Part shown: positions 1 to 6,665 of the stretch, one piece after another
Numbering within the stretch: position 1 is the stretch's first letter
Layout: the number at the start of each line of letters is the position of its first letter
The notes under the pieces: model-generated
The model's database searches: none
What the model saw: only the letters and a program-made list of their open reading frames with translations
What the model was told of the DNA's origin: nothing
Translations under genes and position numbers: made by a program
Assembly: GCA_029939445.1 (NCBI GenBank)
Contig: JAOZSY010000034.1
Span: forward strand, 6,958 to 15,800
Source of the DNA: Bacteroidales bacterium
GTDB taxonomy: Bacteria > Bacteroidota > Bacteroidia > Bacteroidales > UBA1556
DNA length: 8,843 bases
Direction of reading: 5' to 3'

Positions 1-131
1 GGCATTATTGCCTCTATCATATCCATATTTGCCTTTACATATTCTGCTGGCCTATTCTTATTAATTATGATTTCCGAAAGCTCCAATAGCTTACTAATCT
101 TTGTATCGTTATGGTTCGTAAATTCAGACAT
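1..131 (-). CDS. N-terminal fragment of an unidentified protein (leaves the window)
   Basis: An ATG at 129-131 opens a minus-strand frame with no stop to the window edge, giving 43 residues that begin MSEFTNHNDTKISKLLELSE. The fragment is polar and probably alpha-helical, with a leucine/isoleucine-rich stretch, then a charged segment with PAEYVK and MDMIEAIMP. There is no signal peptide, so a cytoplasmic protein is likely. The pattern recalls the short helical N-terminal domain of DUF438-type proteins, but too little is visible to name it. It lies 61 bp downstream of the sirtuin stop in the same direction, so it could be read through from that operon or have its own start in the AT-rich gap. 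No Shine-Dalgarno precedes the ATG. That it is coding rests on the open frame, its position and its protein-like composition. Confidence 0.55.
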   Translation of the reverse strand, partial: MSEFTNHNDTKISKLLELSEIIINKNRPAEYVKANMDMIEAIM

Positions 132-192
132 TGGTTAAATGTTAAAATATTAAATTATTAAATATATAATGTATTATTGCCCTAATTAACAA

Positions 193-924
193 TTAAACAT
201 TAACAATTATCTCATTCATTGCCTTAGTGGCTTTTTCTTGAATGAATATATCGGTAATAGCATCGGTGAATTTTGATTTCTCTATGTTTATTTCGATAAT
301 TGTAGCATTATTCTGTTTTGCAAGATATGGAATTTGGCTTGCAGGCATTATTTCGCCAGTAGTTCCAATAATAAGAAATATATCAGCAGTTTGTGCTGCC
401 AACAGAGATTTGCTCATTGCATCTTCAGGAATTCCCTCTCCAAAGAAAATGAAATCTGGTTTTAGTAAACCACCACATTTGCTACATAATGGATAATCAT
501 TTGTAAGTTCCAAATCATTGCGTTTATGCATAGCCCCACATTTAGTACAAACAAACTGCACCGAATTTCCATGATATTCATAGACTTCTTTATTTCCTGC
601 TTCCTGATGAAGGTTGTCAATATTCTGGGTAATTATAGACTTCAAAATCCCCATTTGCTCTAATTTGGCAAGTCCATAATGTGCAGCATTGGGCTTTGCA
701 TTACCAAAAAAATCAAAGAATAACTCCTTTATAATAGGCCAGGATTTATCAGGACTTCTTTTATAAAAATCTAAATCCAAAATCATTGGATCATATTTTG
801 CCCAAAGTCCATCTACACCGCGAAATGGAGGAATTCCACTTTCTACAGAAATTCCTGCACCGGTAAATGCAACCAAATTCTTGGCATTAGTAATAATCTT
901 GGCAGCCTCTTTAATATTACTCAT
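193..924 (-). CDS. SIR2-family NAD-dependent protein deacetylase (sirtuin)
   Basis: A complete 243-residue sirtuin, the usual size for bacterial single-domain members; the family removes acyl groups from protein lysines using NAD+, in the cytoplasm. Visible motifs: NAD-binding GAGISVESGIPPFRG (22-36), TQNID (99-103), catalytic His118 in YHGN, and a zinc ribbon of Cys126/Cys129 and Cys147/Cys150. Then come KPDFIFFGE and a GTTGEIMPA segment in place of the usual GTS. The Tyr-x-x-Arg pair that marks CobB/SIRT5-type desuccinylases seems to be missing: the matching stretch (about 67-74, ELFFDFFG) has Phe instead, so plain deacetylation is more likely. The start is the ATG at 922-924, not the GTG just before it, because an AGGAGGT sits five bases upstream of the ATG. 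It overlaps the end of gldD by 8 nt, suggesting coupled translation. A cobB name is possible but the subclass is unsure. Confidence 0.95.
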   Translation of the reverse strand: MSNIKEAAKIITNAKNLVAFTGAGISVESGIPPFRGVDGLWAKYDPMILDLDFYKRSPDKSWPIIKELFFDFFGNAKPNAAHYGLAKLEQMGILKSIITQNIDNLHQEAGNKEVYEYHGNSVQFVCTKCGAMHKRNDLELTNDYPLCSKCGGLLKPDFIFFGEGIPEDAMSKSLLAAQTADIFLIIGTTGEIMPASQIPYLAKQNNATIIEINIEKSKFTDAITDIFIQEKATKAMNEIIVNV

Positions 925-1519
925 CACCTACCTCCTGCCATTTCAAACTCTCCACCAATTGCCATATGTCTTTTTCAATACCATTAATTACTGGCGCCAA
1001 AGAATCATTTTGAGGTGCAAAATTAAAGTATAAGGCACCCCTTACAAAATGTGAAACACTATCGGTAACATAAAAATTTATAGGACTTGCAACTTTTGCC
1101 CCCTTTATGCTATAATACAATCCATAAACTTTATTTTCTGGTATTAAAATTAGCTTTTGCTGAATATCATTAGCCACTGCTATATGCTTAAAAGCCAAAT
1201 CGTGAGCATCATTAAGCATTTGCGAAACATTACCCTGTATATCACTATAAGATAAGTATATACGTGCATTAAACTTTGGGTAATCTAGAAATAACCAATA
1301 AGGATGATCAGCATTATTAGCATTAGAAACTACTGCATAATCAGCATAATCGAAAGAAAATGGACTATTGCTATCATAATGAATAAAATTGTGCTCCGGA
1401 ATATCAATACGAAAATAAGCTCGAGGTTTTGGCGTTTCTTCATCATTGCAAGAAGTTGCAAAAAGCACAAAAATAGCTATGGCAAACACAAAACTAAGCT
1501 TACTATTTATATAAAACAT
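917..1519 (-). CDS. gldD: Gliding-motility lipoprotein GldD
   Basis: A 200-residue lipoprotein. Residues 1-24 are a signal peptide with a hydrophobic core ending in the lipobox FATSC, so Cys24 is the lipidated residue and the protein should sit on a periplasmic membrane face. The mature part opens with PKPRAYFRIDIPE and closes with VRGALYFNFAPQNDSLAPVI, followed by a terminal SLKW, the GldD signature. GldD is required for gliding motility in Flavobacterium johnsoniae and is associated with the type IX secretion/gliding machinery; its exact molecular role is unsettled. The start at 1519 is preferred over an in-frame ATG at 1588 because the longer form would put 23 charged residues before the signal peptide and overlap gldE by 68 nt. 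From 1519 the gap to gldE is one base. It is almost certainly co-transcribed with gldE, and its tail overlaps the sirtuin start. Confidence 0.93.
   Translation of the reverse strand: MFYINSKLSFVFAIAIFVLFATSCNDEETPKPRAYFRIDIPEHNFIHYDSNSPFSFDYADYAVVSNANNADHPYWLFLDYPKFNARIYLSYSDIQGNVSQMLNDAHDLAFKHIAVANDIQQKLILIPENKVYGLYYSIKGAKVASPINFYVTDSVSHFVRGALYFNFAPQNDSLAPVINGIEKDIWQLVESLKWQEVGDE
930..936 (-). promoter_or_regulatory. Shine-Dalgarno of the sirtuin gene, inside the end of gldD
   Basis: The minus strand reads AGGAGGT, then AGGTG, then ATG. This near-perfect anti-16S match lies within the last codons of gldD (Gln-Glu-Val) and selects the ATG at 924 over the GTG at 927, which would leave only two bases of spacing. 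Strong Shine-Dalgarno sequences are rare in Bacteroidota; in this window only this gene and nosH have one. Confidence 0.75.
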
Positions 1520-1520
1520 A

Positions 1521-2882
1521 TTACGATAATTTACTGATTCTAATTTTAATAATCTTCCTTTTATCCATTTCAATAATCTGAAATTCAAAATTAAGAATAA
1601 CTATTTTTTCATTTAACTTCGGGAAATCACTTTTAACTTCAAGTACAAGGCCTGCCAAAGATTCAGATTCCCCTTTCAGTTCATCCAGTTCTTCATTATC
1701 AATATCTACTACCTTACAAAAATCTAGTATACTTACTTTGGCCTCAAATTCCCAAATATTATCATCAATAATAACAAAATGCTCATCCTCGGTGTCTTTA
1801 TCAAACTCATCGCTAATCTCTCCAACAATCTCCTCTATTACATCTTCAAAAGTTACTATTCCTGAAGTGCCGCCATACTCATCAGCCACAATAGCAATAT
1901 GGATTTTCTTAGCCCTAAACTCTTGCAAAAGATCATTAATTTTTTTGCCCTCTGGCACAAATACTGCTGGCCTTAGAATCTTATTCCACTCATAATTCTC
2001 TTTATCAAGATAATCTAGCAAATCTTTTACATAAAGAATTCCAACAATATTATCAAGGCTATCTTCATAAACAGGAATTCGAGAATAACCCCAATCACGA
2101 ATATTATTAAGGACTTCAGCAAACGACGTGTCCACCTCAATGGCAAAAACATCTACCCTTGCCTTCATAATTTCCTTTACATCAGTTTCGCCAAAAGTGG
2201 CTATTCCTTTTAGTATTTTCTGGTCTTCGGCATCCACATCCACATTATCAAGCTCATTCACAAGATCCACAGCATCCGATAAATCCTCCATACTAACTTG
2301 CGTTTTTCGTTTAGCCAATCGCCTATCAATAATGCTAGTAGTTTTGTTTAGAATAATAATAAATGGTTTAAATATCTTTATTATTATTGTTAGTGTATCT
2401 GCCATTAAATCTACGAAAACCATTGCCTTTTGCTTAGCATATATTTTTGGCAGGATTTCGCCAAATAGCAATAATAAAGAGGTTACAACTCCTATTTGAA
2501 TAATAATTCCAATGGTTTTATTCTCACTAAAATCAAATGTTTCTTTCATAAAGAAAGTAGAAAGAAGAATAATAGCAATATTTATAAAATTATTACTTAT
2601 AAGTATACCTGCCAATAGATTTTTAGGATTTTGAAGTAGCTGAATTACTTTGGAAAAATTATTATTTTTATTCTCAAAAATATCTTCCCTTTGGCTTGGA
2701 TTTAGAGAAAAGAAAGCAATCTCAGAACCTGAAATAAGCCCCGAAAGTATTAGTAATATTACCATAACAACAATGGCAATAATTGATTCTATTGAAAATG
2801 TGATAAATATAGATAAGAAACTATAGTTTGCACTGTTCAATAAATTGGCAATAATAAATTGACTGGGTTCAGGATCTGTCAT
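1521..2882 (-). CDS. gldE: GldE, CNNM/CBS/CorC-type membrane protein
   Basis: A 453-residue inner-membrane protein with three parts. A CNNM (DUF21) transmembrane region covers about 30-185 with hydrophobic segments near 30-50, 88-112, 124-140 and 160-178, and contains SGSEIAFFSL (51-60) and FGEILPKIYA (140-149). A CBS pair spans about 235-357, including GYSRIPVYE and DEYGGTSGIVTFEDVIEEIVGEI split across 265-273 and 334-356. A CorC/HlyC transporter-associated domain ends the protein (about 370-450). The family includes magnesium/cobalt exporters. GldE paired with GldD is known from Flavobacterium gliding genetics, and the MTDPEPS start is typical. Adjacency to gldD one base downstream makes the GldE assignment stronger than a generic hemolysin/CorC call. 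Length and domain order are normal, with no damage seen. Confidence 0.93.
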   Translation of the reverse strand: MTDPEPSQFIIANLLNSANYSFLSIFITFSIESIIAIVVMVILLILSGLISGSEIAFFSLNPSQREDIFENKNNNFSKVIQLLQNPKNLLAGILISNNFINIAIILLSTFFMKETFDFSENKTIGIIIQIGVVTSLLLLFGEILPKIYAKQKAMVFVDLMADTLTIIIKIFKPFIIILNKTTSIIDRRLAKRKTQVSMEDLSDAVDLVNELDNVDVDAEDQKILKGIATFGETDVKEIMKARVDVFAIEVDTSFAEVLNNIRDWGYSRIPVYEDSLDNIVGILYVKDLLDYLDKENYEWNKILRPAVFVPEGKKINDLLQEFRAKKIHIAIVADEYGGTSGIVTFEDVIEEIVGEISDEFDKDTEDEHFVIIDDNIWEFEAKVSILDFCKVVDIDNEELDELKGESESLAGLVLEVKSDFPKLNEKIVILNFEFQIIEMDKRKIIKIRISKLS

Positions 2883-2909
2883 TAATTTTATAAGATTGAT
2901 TTACTAATG

Positions 2910-2917
2910 CGAAAATA
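2910..2917 (-). promoter_or_regulatory. possible -7 promoter element of gldE
   Basis: The 187-bp gap 2883-3069 is AT-rich and holds no gene. On the minus strand TATTTTCG lies 27 bases before the gldE ATG, one mismatch from the Bacteroidota -7 consensus TAnnTTTG. No TTG is found at the expected distance upstream, so this is only a candidate. The gap also has a weak 6-bp A/T-rich hairpin at 2954-2971, not convincing as a terminator. Confidence 0.25.
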
Positions 2918-3069
2918 CAAAAAAAGCTAAGAATAATTAAATTATTTGTTACTAAAGAAACCCACTTCTTTTTATGTGATAAAATAGTATTCTTATAATC
3001 CAGAATTAACACCATCTATAGTATACTTGTTACAATATTTAGATATTTACCAATAATACTGCTCCAGTT

Positions 3070-3795
3070 TTAATTCCCTCTATTCAAAAATGCCGTAACC
3101 TTCATACTCACAGAATCGGTAAATAAAAAGCTATTATCGGTTTGTTCAAAATTTCTGGAGTAGATTGTTACTCCCCATTTTGTTCTGTCAATATAAAAGC
3201 GATCTGTTAGTACAAGAATTGAAGTATCATTTTGAATTATTTTAGTTCGGAAACTTATTTTATTGGTTATTCCATTTATTTGTAAATCTCCTCCCAAAAG
3301 ATATTCATTTAAACCCAATTCTTTTAGATGTGTTAACTTTATTATAGAGACTGGAAATGCATTAACATTGAAAAAACTATCTGATTTTAGCGTATTTTCC
3401 AAAACAACACGCATTAAATAATAATCAATATCGGTATCTCTAATGCTATCCATGGCTATTTCAAATTCCCCACTAATAATCTTATTATCAAGCATCTCAA
3501 CTTTACCCCCTTTGAACTTTACATAGCCTGTGTGAGTAACACAAAACCAAGTAACTAGGCTCTTTTCATTATCAAGTTTAAAAGACTCAATACCTTCTCT
3601 ATTATTTTCAACAGTACCTAGTTCAAATTCCTTTACAAATAATGAATTGGGTTTTGCTACATCAGCAACGGTATTTTGCTCTCTTACTTGAGGCTTAACA
3701 CTCTTATTTCCTTTACTTTCTGGCGCACTACAATTTACCATAAGTATAATTAAAACTATGGCAATACTTATAAGTTTTGAATAACTTGTTTTCAT
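3070..3795 (-). CDS. YceI-like lipoprotein
   Basis: A 241-residue exported protein. Residues 1-21 form a signal peptide ending before Cys22; asparagine at -1 makes the lipobox poor, but a lipoprotein is still likely in this phylum. After a low-complexity linker to about residue 70, the YceI-type fold is recognisable: THTGYVKFKGGKVEM (87-101), SGEFEIAMDSI (108-118), LKSDSFFNVNAFPVSII (136-152), GGDLQINGITNKISF (168-182) and a closing RTKWGVTI...NF segment. YceI proteins are lipocalin-like beta-barrels that bind long isoprenoids or other amphiphiles; the ligand here cannot be read from the sequence. It stands alone, 188 bp after the pentapeptide-repeat genes and 187 bp before gldE, with a promoter and inverted repeat upstream, so it is probably transcribed and regulated separately. 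The preceding CATATG start is the only sensible one. Confidence 0.85.
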   Translation of the reverse strand: MKTSYSKLISIAIVLIILMVNCSAPESKGNKSVKPQVREQNTVADVAKPNSLFVKEFELGTVENNREGIESFKLDNEKSLVTWFCVTHTGYVKFKGGKVEMLDNKIISGEFEIAMDSIRDTDIDYYLMRVVLENTLKSDSFFNVNAFPVSIIKLTHLKELGLNEYLLGGDLQINGITNKISFRTKIIQNDTSILVLTDRFYIDRTKWGVTIYSRNFEQTDNSFLFTDSVSMKVTAFLNRGN

Positions 3796-3873
3796 ATGTT
3801 TATATTTTTAACGGCCATATGAGTCGCATAACAATATTTTGATCATAACCCTTTGGGTAAAATATGATTAAAA

Positions 3874-3899
3874 TTTGTAATGCTCATTCATATTACAAA
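3874..3899. repeat. 8+8 bp perfect inverted repeat in the yceI promoter
   Basis: TTTGTAAT and ATTACAAA flank a 10-base spacer (3882-3891). The repeat is perfect over eight bases per arm. One arm reuses the TTTG of the predicted -7 element, so the repeat covers the expected transcription start. It could be a dimeric operator or a hairpin at the very 5' end of the transcript. The arms do not resemble the FNR/CRP half-sites TTGAT or TGTGA. Confidence 0.5.
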
Positions 3900-3928
3900 G
3901 TTAGAGTATTTTATATAATATATGACAA
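3896..3928 (-). promoter_or_regulatory. Bacteroidota-type promoter for the yceI-like gene
   Basis: On the minus strand TTG (3926-3928), 22 bases, then TAACTTTG (3896-3903) fits the Flavobacterium pattern TTG-N17-23-TAnnTTTG. It would start a transcript around 3889-3892, with a leader of about 95 nt before the ATG at 3795. The match is exact in the fixed positions. The rest of the 3796-3983 gap is AT-rich and holds no gene. Confidence 0.55.
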
Positions 3929-3983
3929 TTATTAGAAGAATATATTAACTCCATAGTATATCTAATAGTTTTACTTATAAAGA

Positions 3984-4916
3984 TTATATTGAATTTGTGT
4001 TCAAACTACAAACACCTGTAGCCTTCCCATCAACAATAAGCTCTTTCACTCCTTTAGGAATGTTTTTGGCATCAGTAAAGTCGGTATCTACAAATTCAGC
4101 AGCAAAGAAATTAGAACCTTTCAAATCAGCTCCCCTAAAACTTGCTCCTTGCAGATGTGCACCTCTAAACTGAGCTTTATAAATTCTTGCATTAGTAAAG
4201 GTAACCTCTTCAAGGCCTGCACCAGTAAAATCAGCATAGCATAAATCAGTAGAATCCATCTTTGCACCAGTAAGTACAGTAATAATAAATCTCACATTTA
4301 CAGCTTTACTACCAGTAAAATCTGCATCAAGGAACTCTGATTCTTTCATTAATGCATTAGTGAAATCACAATTTCTGAAATTAGCTCTATGCCCTTTTAC
4401 ACCAAACATATTTGCTCCTCTAAAGTCTGAATTCTCCAAATTACTTTCTGTAACATAAGTTCGAAACATAATTGAACGTGAACAATCACAATTACTTAAA
4501 TTTGAGTTCATAAAATAGGACCAGCGAATATCGCAAAATCTTAAATCTGAACCTGAGAAGTTACTATTCTGGCATTTTGCAGCACGGAATTTTACTCCTC
4601 TAAAATCTCCACCTTTTACATGAACAGCTTTCCAATATATTTCATCGAGATTCTCGCCTCTGAAATCATCAAAATCTTGTGGAATGGCAACTAAGCCTTT
4701 ATTGCGCTCTTTTCCATTTGGAAGTAATTCTTTCTTATTTATTATCGATTTAATAAGATTTTTATTCGTGAAGTTAGCAAGATAATACATTCCAGAAGTA
4801 TCGCAAGGATCGGGAAATAATGTAGACTTCTCTACTTCCTCAGTAAAATTAGTACAACTTTGAAACAATATAACTGTAAAAACAAAGAGCAATAGTTTAA
4901 TAATTCTTATATTCAT
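3984..4916 (-). CDS. Pentapeptide-repeat lipoprotein 2 (nos-operon associated)
   Basis: A 310-residue lipoprotein: signal peptide 1-20 with a loose lipobox before Cys21, a pre-domain with LFPDPCDTS (33-41) and a GLVAIPQDFDDFR segment (74-86), then pentapeptide repeats from about 100 to 283 of the A(D/N)(L/F)xx type, such as GGDFRG, RGADLKGSNF and VDTDFTDA. This should fold as a right-handed quadrilateral beta-helix of about nine coils, closed by NIPKGVKELIVDGKATG. It is unusually rich in Cys (38, 115, 128, 143, 145, 183, 226, 303 besides the lipid Cys). The preceding gene encodes a paralogue with the same N-terminal and C-terminal signatures, and the two overlap by 4 nt (ATGA), so translation is coupled. 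It ends the nos-linked run of genes. Pentapeptide proteins have no common enzymatic role; here an envelope scaffold or copper-handling partner is an inference only. Confidence 0.88.
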   Translation of the reverse strand: MNIRIIKLLLFVFTVILFQSCTNFTEEVEKSTLFPDPCDTSGMYYLANFTNKNLIKSIINKKELLPNGKERNKGLVAIPQDFDDFRGENLDEIYWKAVHVKGGDFRGVKFRAAKCQNSNFSGSDLRFCDIRWSYFMNSNLSNCDCSRSIMFRTYVTESNLENSDFRGANMFGVKGHRANFRNCDFTNALMKESEFLDADFTGSKAVNVRFIITVLTGAKMDSTDLCYADFTGAGLEEVTFTNARIYKAQFRGAHLQGASFRGADLKGSNFFAAEFVDTDFTDAKNIPKGVKELIVDGKATGVCSLNTNSI

Positions 4917-5830
4917 CGTTTCTGGTTTCCTAAGATGCCTGATAATTTATCATCTACTAATTCAGACTTCACATTCTCAGGGATATTAATAGCATTCTTA
5001 AAATTTGTATTTCTAAAGTTCGCTCCATTAAAGTTACAATCCTTTAAATCAGCCCCATAAAAATTAGCACTATCAAGATTTGTTTCACTAAAATCAGCAC
5101 CCCACAATCTTGAATTAACAAAAGAAGCACCTTTGAAAGTAGAGTGTGAACCTACTACATGGCTTAAATCCATAGAATCCATCTTTGCATCAATAAAAAT
5201 TGAGTGAGTTAGAAGTGCTTCTACAGCAATACTTCCAGTAAAGTCGGTATTAATAAAATCTGCATCTCGCAACATTGCATTAGAAATATTGCAATAACGC
5301 ATTGAAGCATCATTGGCATGCATTCCAAACATATTGGCACTTATAAATAATGAACTGTCCATTGTTGCACTATCAGCAAAAAGATAGAACATTACTGCTT
5401 GAGTAAAGTTACACGCAATAAGTTTAGATGCATAAAATCGTGCTGATTCTAGATTAGCCCATCGAAAATCAGAATAAGAAAAATCAGTATGCATTGCTTT
5501 AGCAGATCTAAAATATGCACCTCTAAAATCTGCATCACGAATATACTTTCTATTTAATAAGCCACCATCGAAACCAAAATTTCTAAAATCGTCTTTATTT
5601 TGTGGCACTTCTTGAATTCCTGTTTTTCGTAATTTTCCTTCTCGAGTATATGTAGTATCGGCAACTAACCAAGCTTTTTCATTTGCTGTAAGCTTATTTG
5701 CAAATTTCCCAAAATTACTAGTATCAGGAGGATTTGGAAACAACTGAGCTGATATATTCTCCTGCTGTTGACAAGAAAACAATATTACTAATGAGCCTAA
5801 TAAAATAATAATAATAAAGTGTTTTATCAT
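4913..5830 (-). CDS. Pentapeptide-repeat lipoprotein 1 (nos-operon associated)
   Basis: A 305-residue lipoprotein: signal peptide 1-19 with lipobox LFSC (Cys20), a pre-domain with LFPNPPDTS (30-38) and TGIQEVPQNKDDFR (70-83), pentapeptide repeats from about 98 to 280 (for example DADFRGAYF, SYSDFRWANL, YGADLKDCNF), and a closing NIPENVKSELVDDKLSG. A right-handed beta-helix anchored to the outer face of the inner membrane or to the outer membrane is expected. It starts three bases after the nosY stop and overlaps its paralogue by 4 nt, so it belongs to the nos transcription unit. Cys140 and Cys180 lie exactly 40 residues, or two helix coils, apart and match Cys143 and Cys183 of the paralogue. 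No known nos gene product carries this fold, though NosD is a different kind of beta-helix protein. Function is unknown. Confidence 0.88.
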   Translation of the reverse strand: MIKHFIIIILLGSLVILFSCQQQENISAQLFPNPPDTSNFGKFANKLTANEKAWLVADTTYTREGKLRKTGIQEVPQNKDDFRNFGFDGGLLNRKYIRDADFRGAYFRSAKAMHTDFSYSDFRWANLESARFYASKLIACNFTQAVMFYLFADSATMDSSLFISANMFGMHANDASMRYCNISNAMLRDADFINTDFTGSIAVEALLTHSIFIDAKMDSMDLSHVVGSHSTFKGASFVNSRLWGADFSETNLDSANFYGADLKDCNFNGANFRNTNFKNAINIPENVKSELVDDKLSGILGNQKR

Positions 5831-5833
5831 AAT

Positions 5834-6664
5834 CTAAATAATATCATTACGTTTGAAGTACCTACTTCCTAAAAAAGCAGAGCCTATGCCAATAAGAATG
5901 GGGTAAGCTATTGCAAATACAATAAACCAAAGCCTTGACATAGTATCAAGAATATAGTAAGAAGCAGGGCCCATTACAGTAAGTTTAGGGTCAAATAAGG
6001 CAAGAGTCGCTGTTCTGAATACCTGTAAAGGATTTATCATGCCAACAAATATTATAGCATGTGGATCCATTCTAGTTTTTAGCATTAGCCCCATTAATAT
6101 AAGATCGAGAAATGCTACTAAAACTAACCATAGAATAAATACTGTACTAACAGCCATATTTTGAGTTTTTGCTCTTGTAGAGATATACATCGCAATACCC
6201 ACAAAGCAAACCACCATGGCAATTAACAGCAAACTATAGTAAGCAAATAAACCCCAAGGAACATCAATACTAGTGATTGCTCCCCAAATAGCAGCTCCAA
6301 GTAAAGCAATAAAAACAGGAATAAATATTTCTATAAATCTACTCCAGAACTTTGCCCAATAATATCCAGAAAATGAGATTGGAAGAGAAAGTATATATTC
6401 CATAACATTGGACTCTCTATCACCAACCACAGCCCTAACTGTAGAAATAAGAATATATATTGGTAGAATCACCATCGTTACTTGCATAAAAGTTACCATT
6501 AATCTGCTAAGCCCTACAAAACCAATAATTTGAGATTCGGTAATACCGAAAGCAAACATCATAGCAACAAAACTACCAAATAACAAACTATATCCCCAGA
6601 AAGCTGGTGATCGCAAACTCTGTCGCAATTCAAGAGTTGCTAGGCTAATCATTCCTTTCTTCAT
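5834..6664 (-). CDS. nosY: NosY, ABC-2 type permease for N2O-reductase maturation
   Basis: A 276-residue inner-membrane permease with about six hydrophobic segments (near 22-40, 55-76, 110-130, 138-160, 171-191 and 246-266). Between segments 2 and 3 lies the ABC-2 coupling stretch GDRESNVMEYILSLP (81-95), and NPLQVFR (211-217) is the NosY-type motif. With the NosF ATPase and periplasmic NosD it forms the NosDFY complex needed to build the copper-sulfur CuZ centre of nitrous oxide reductase. The gene begins one base after nosL and ends three bases before the first pentapeptide-repeat gene. Length is normal for the family. An alternative start at Met5 is possible but MKKG fits the usual N-terminus. 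Identification rests on the motifs plus the nosH, nosF and nosL neighbours. Confidence 0.93.
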   Translation of the reverse strand: MKKGMISLATLELRQSLRSPAFWGYSLLFGSFVAMMFAFGITESQIIGFVGLSRLMVTFMQVTMVILPIYILISTVRAVVGDRESNVMEYILSLPISFSGYYWAKFWSRFIEIFIPVFIALLGAAIWGAITSIDVPWGLFAYYSLLLIAMVVCFVGIAMYISTRAKTQNMAVSTVFILWLVLVAFLDLILMGLMLKTRMDPHAIIFVGMINPLQVFRTATLALFDPKLTVMGPASYYILDTMSRLWFIVFAIAYPILIGIGSAFLGSRYFKRNDII

Positions 6665-6665
6665 A

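Noticed and set aside
185..209. 11-bp direct repeat ATTAACAATTA, twice with a 14-bp period
   Set aside because: Low-complexity A/T sequence, partly inside the sirtuin end; no sign of an array or site.
1520..1588. N-terminal extension of gldD from the ATG at 1588
   Set aside because: It would overlap gldE by 68 nt and bury the lipoprotein signal peptide behind 23 charged residues.
242..2499. Several plus-strand open frames of 77-123 codons within the sirtuin, gldD and gldE
   Set aside because: They lie antisense to strongly recognised genes, have low-complexity translations rich in Ser/Ile, and show no domain or ribosome-binding support.
2954..2971. AAAGAA-N6-TTCTTT hairpin followed by T residues as a terminator
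   Set aside because: Only one G-C pair per stem and a short T-run; too weak, and likely chance in AT-rich DNA.
3851..3862. ACCC-TTT-GGGT mini palindrome in the yceI leader
   Set aside because: Four-base arms with a three-base loop are expected by chance; the pairing does not extend.
3904..3983. Terminator for the nos/pentapeptide operon
   Set aside because: No G/C-containing hairpin with a T-run is visible after the stop at 3984; read-through toward yceI cannot be excluded.
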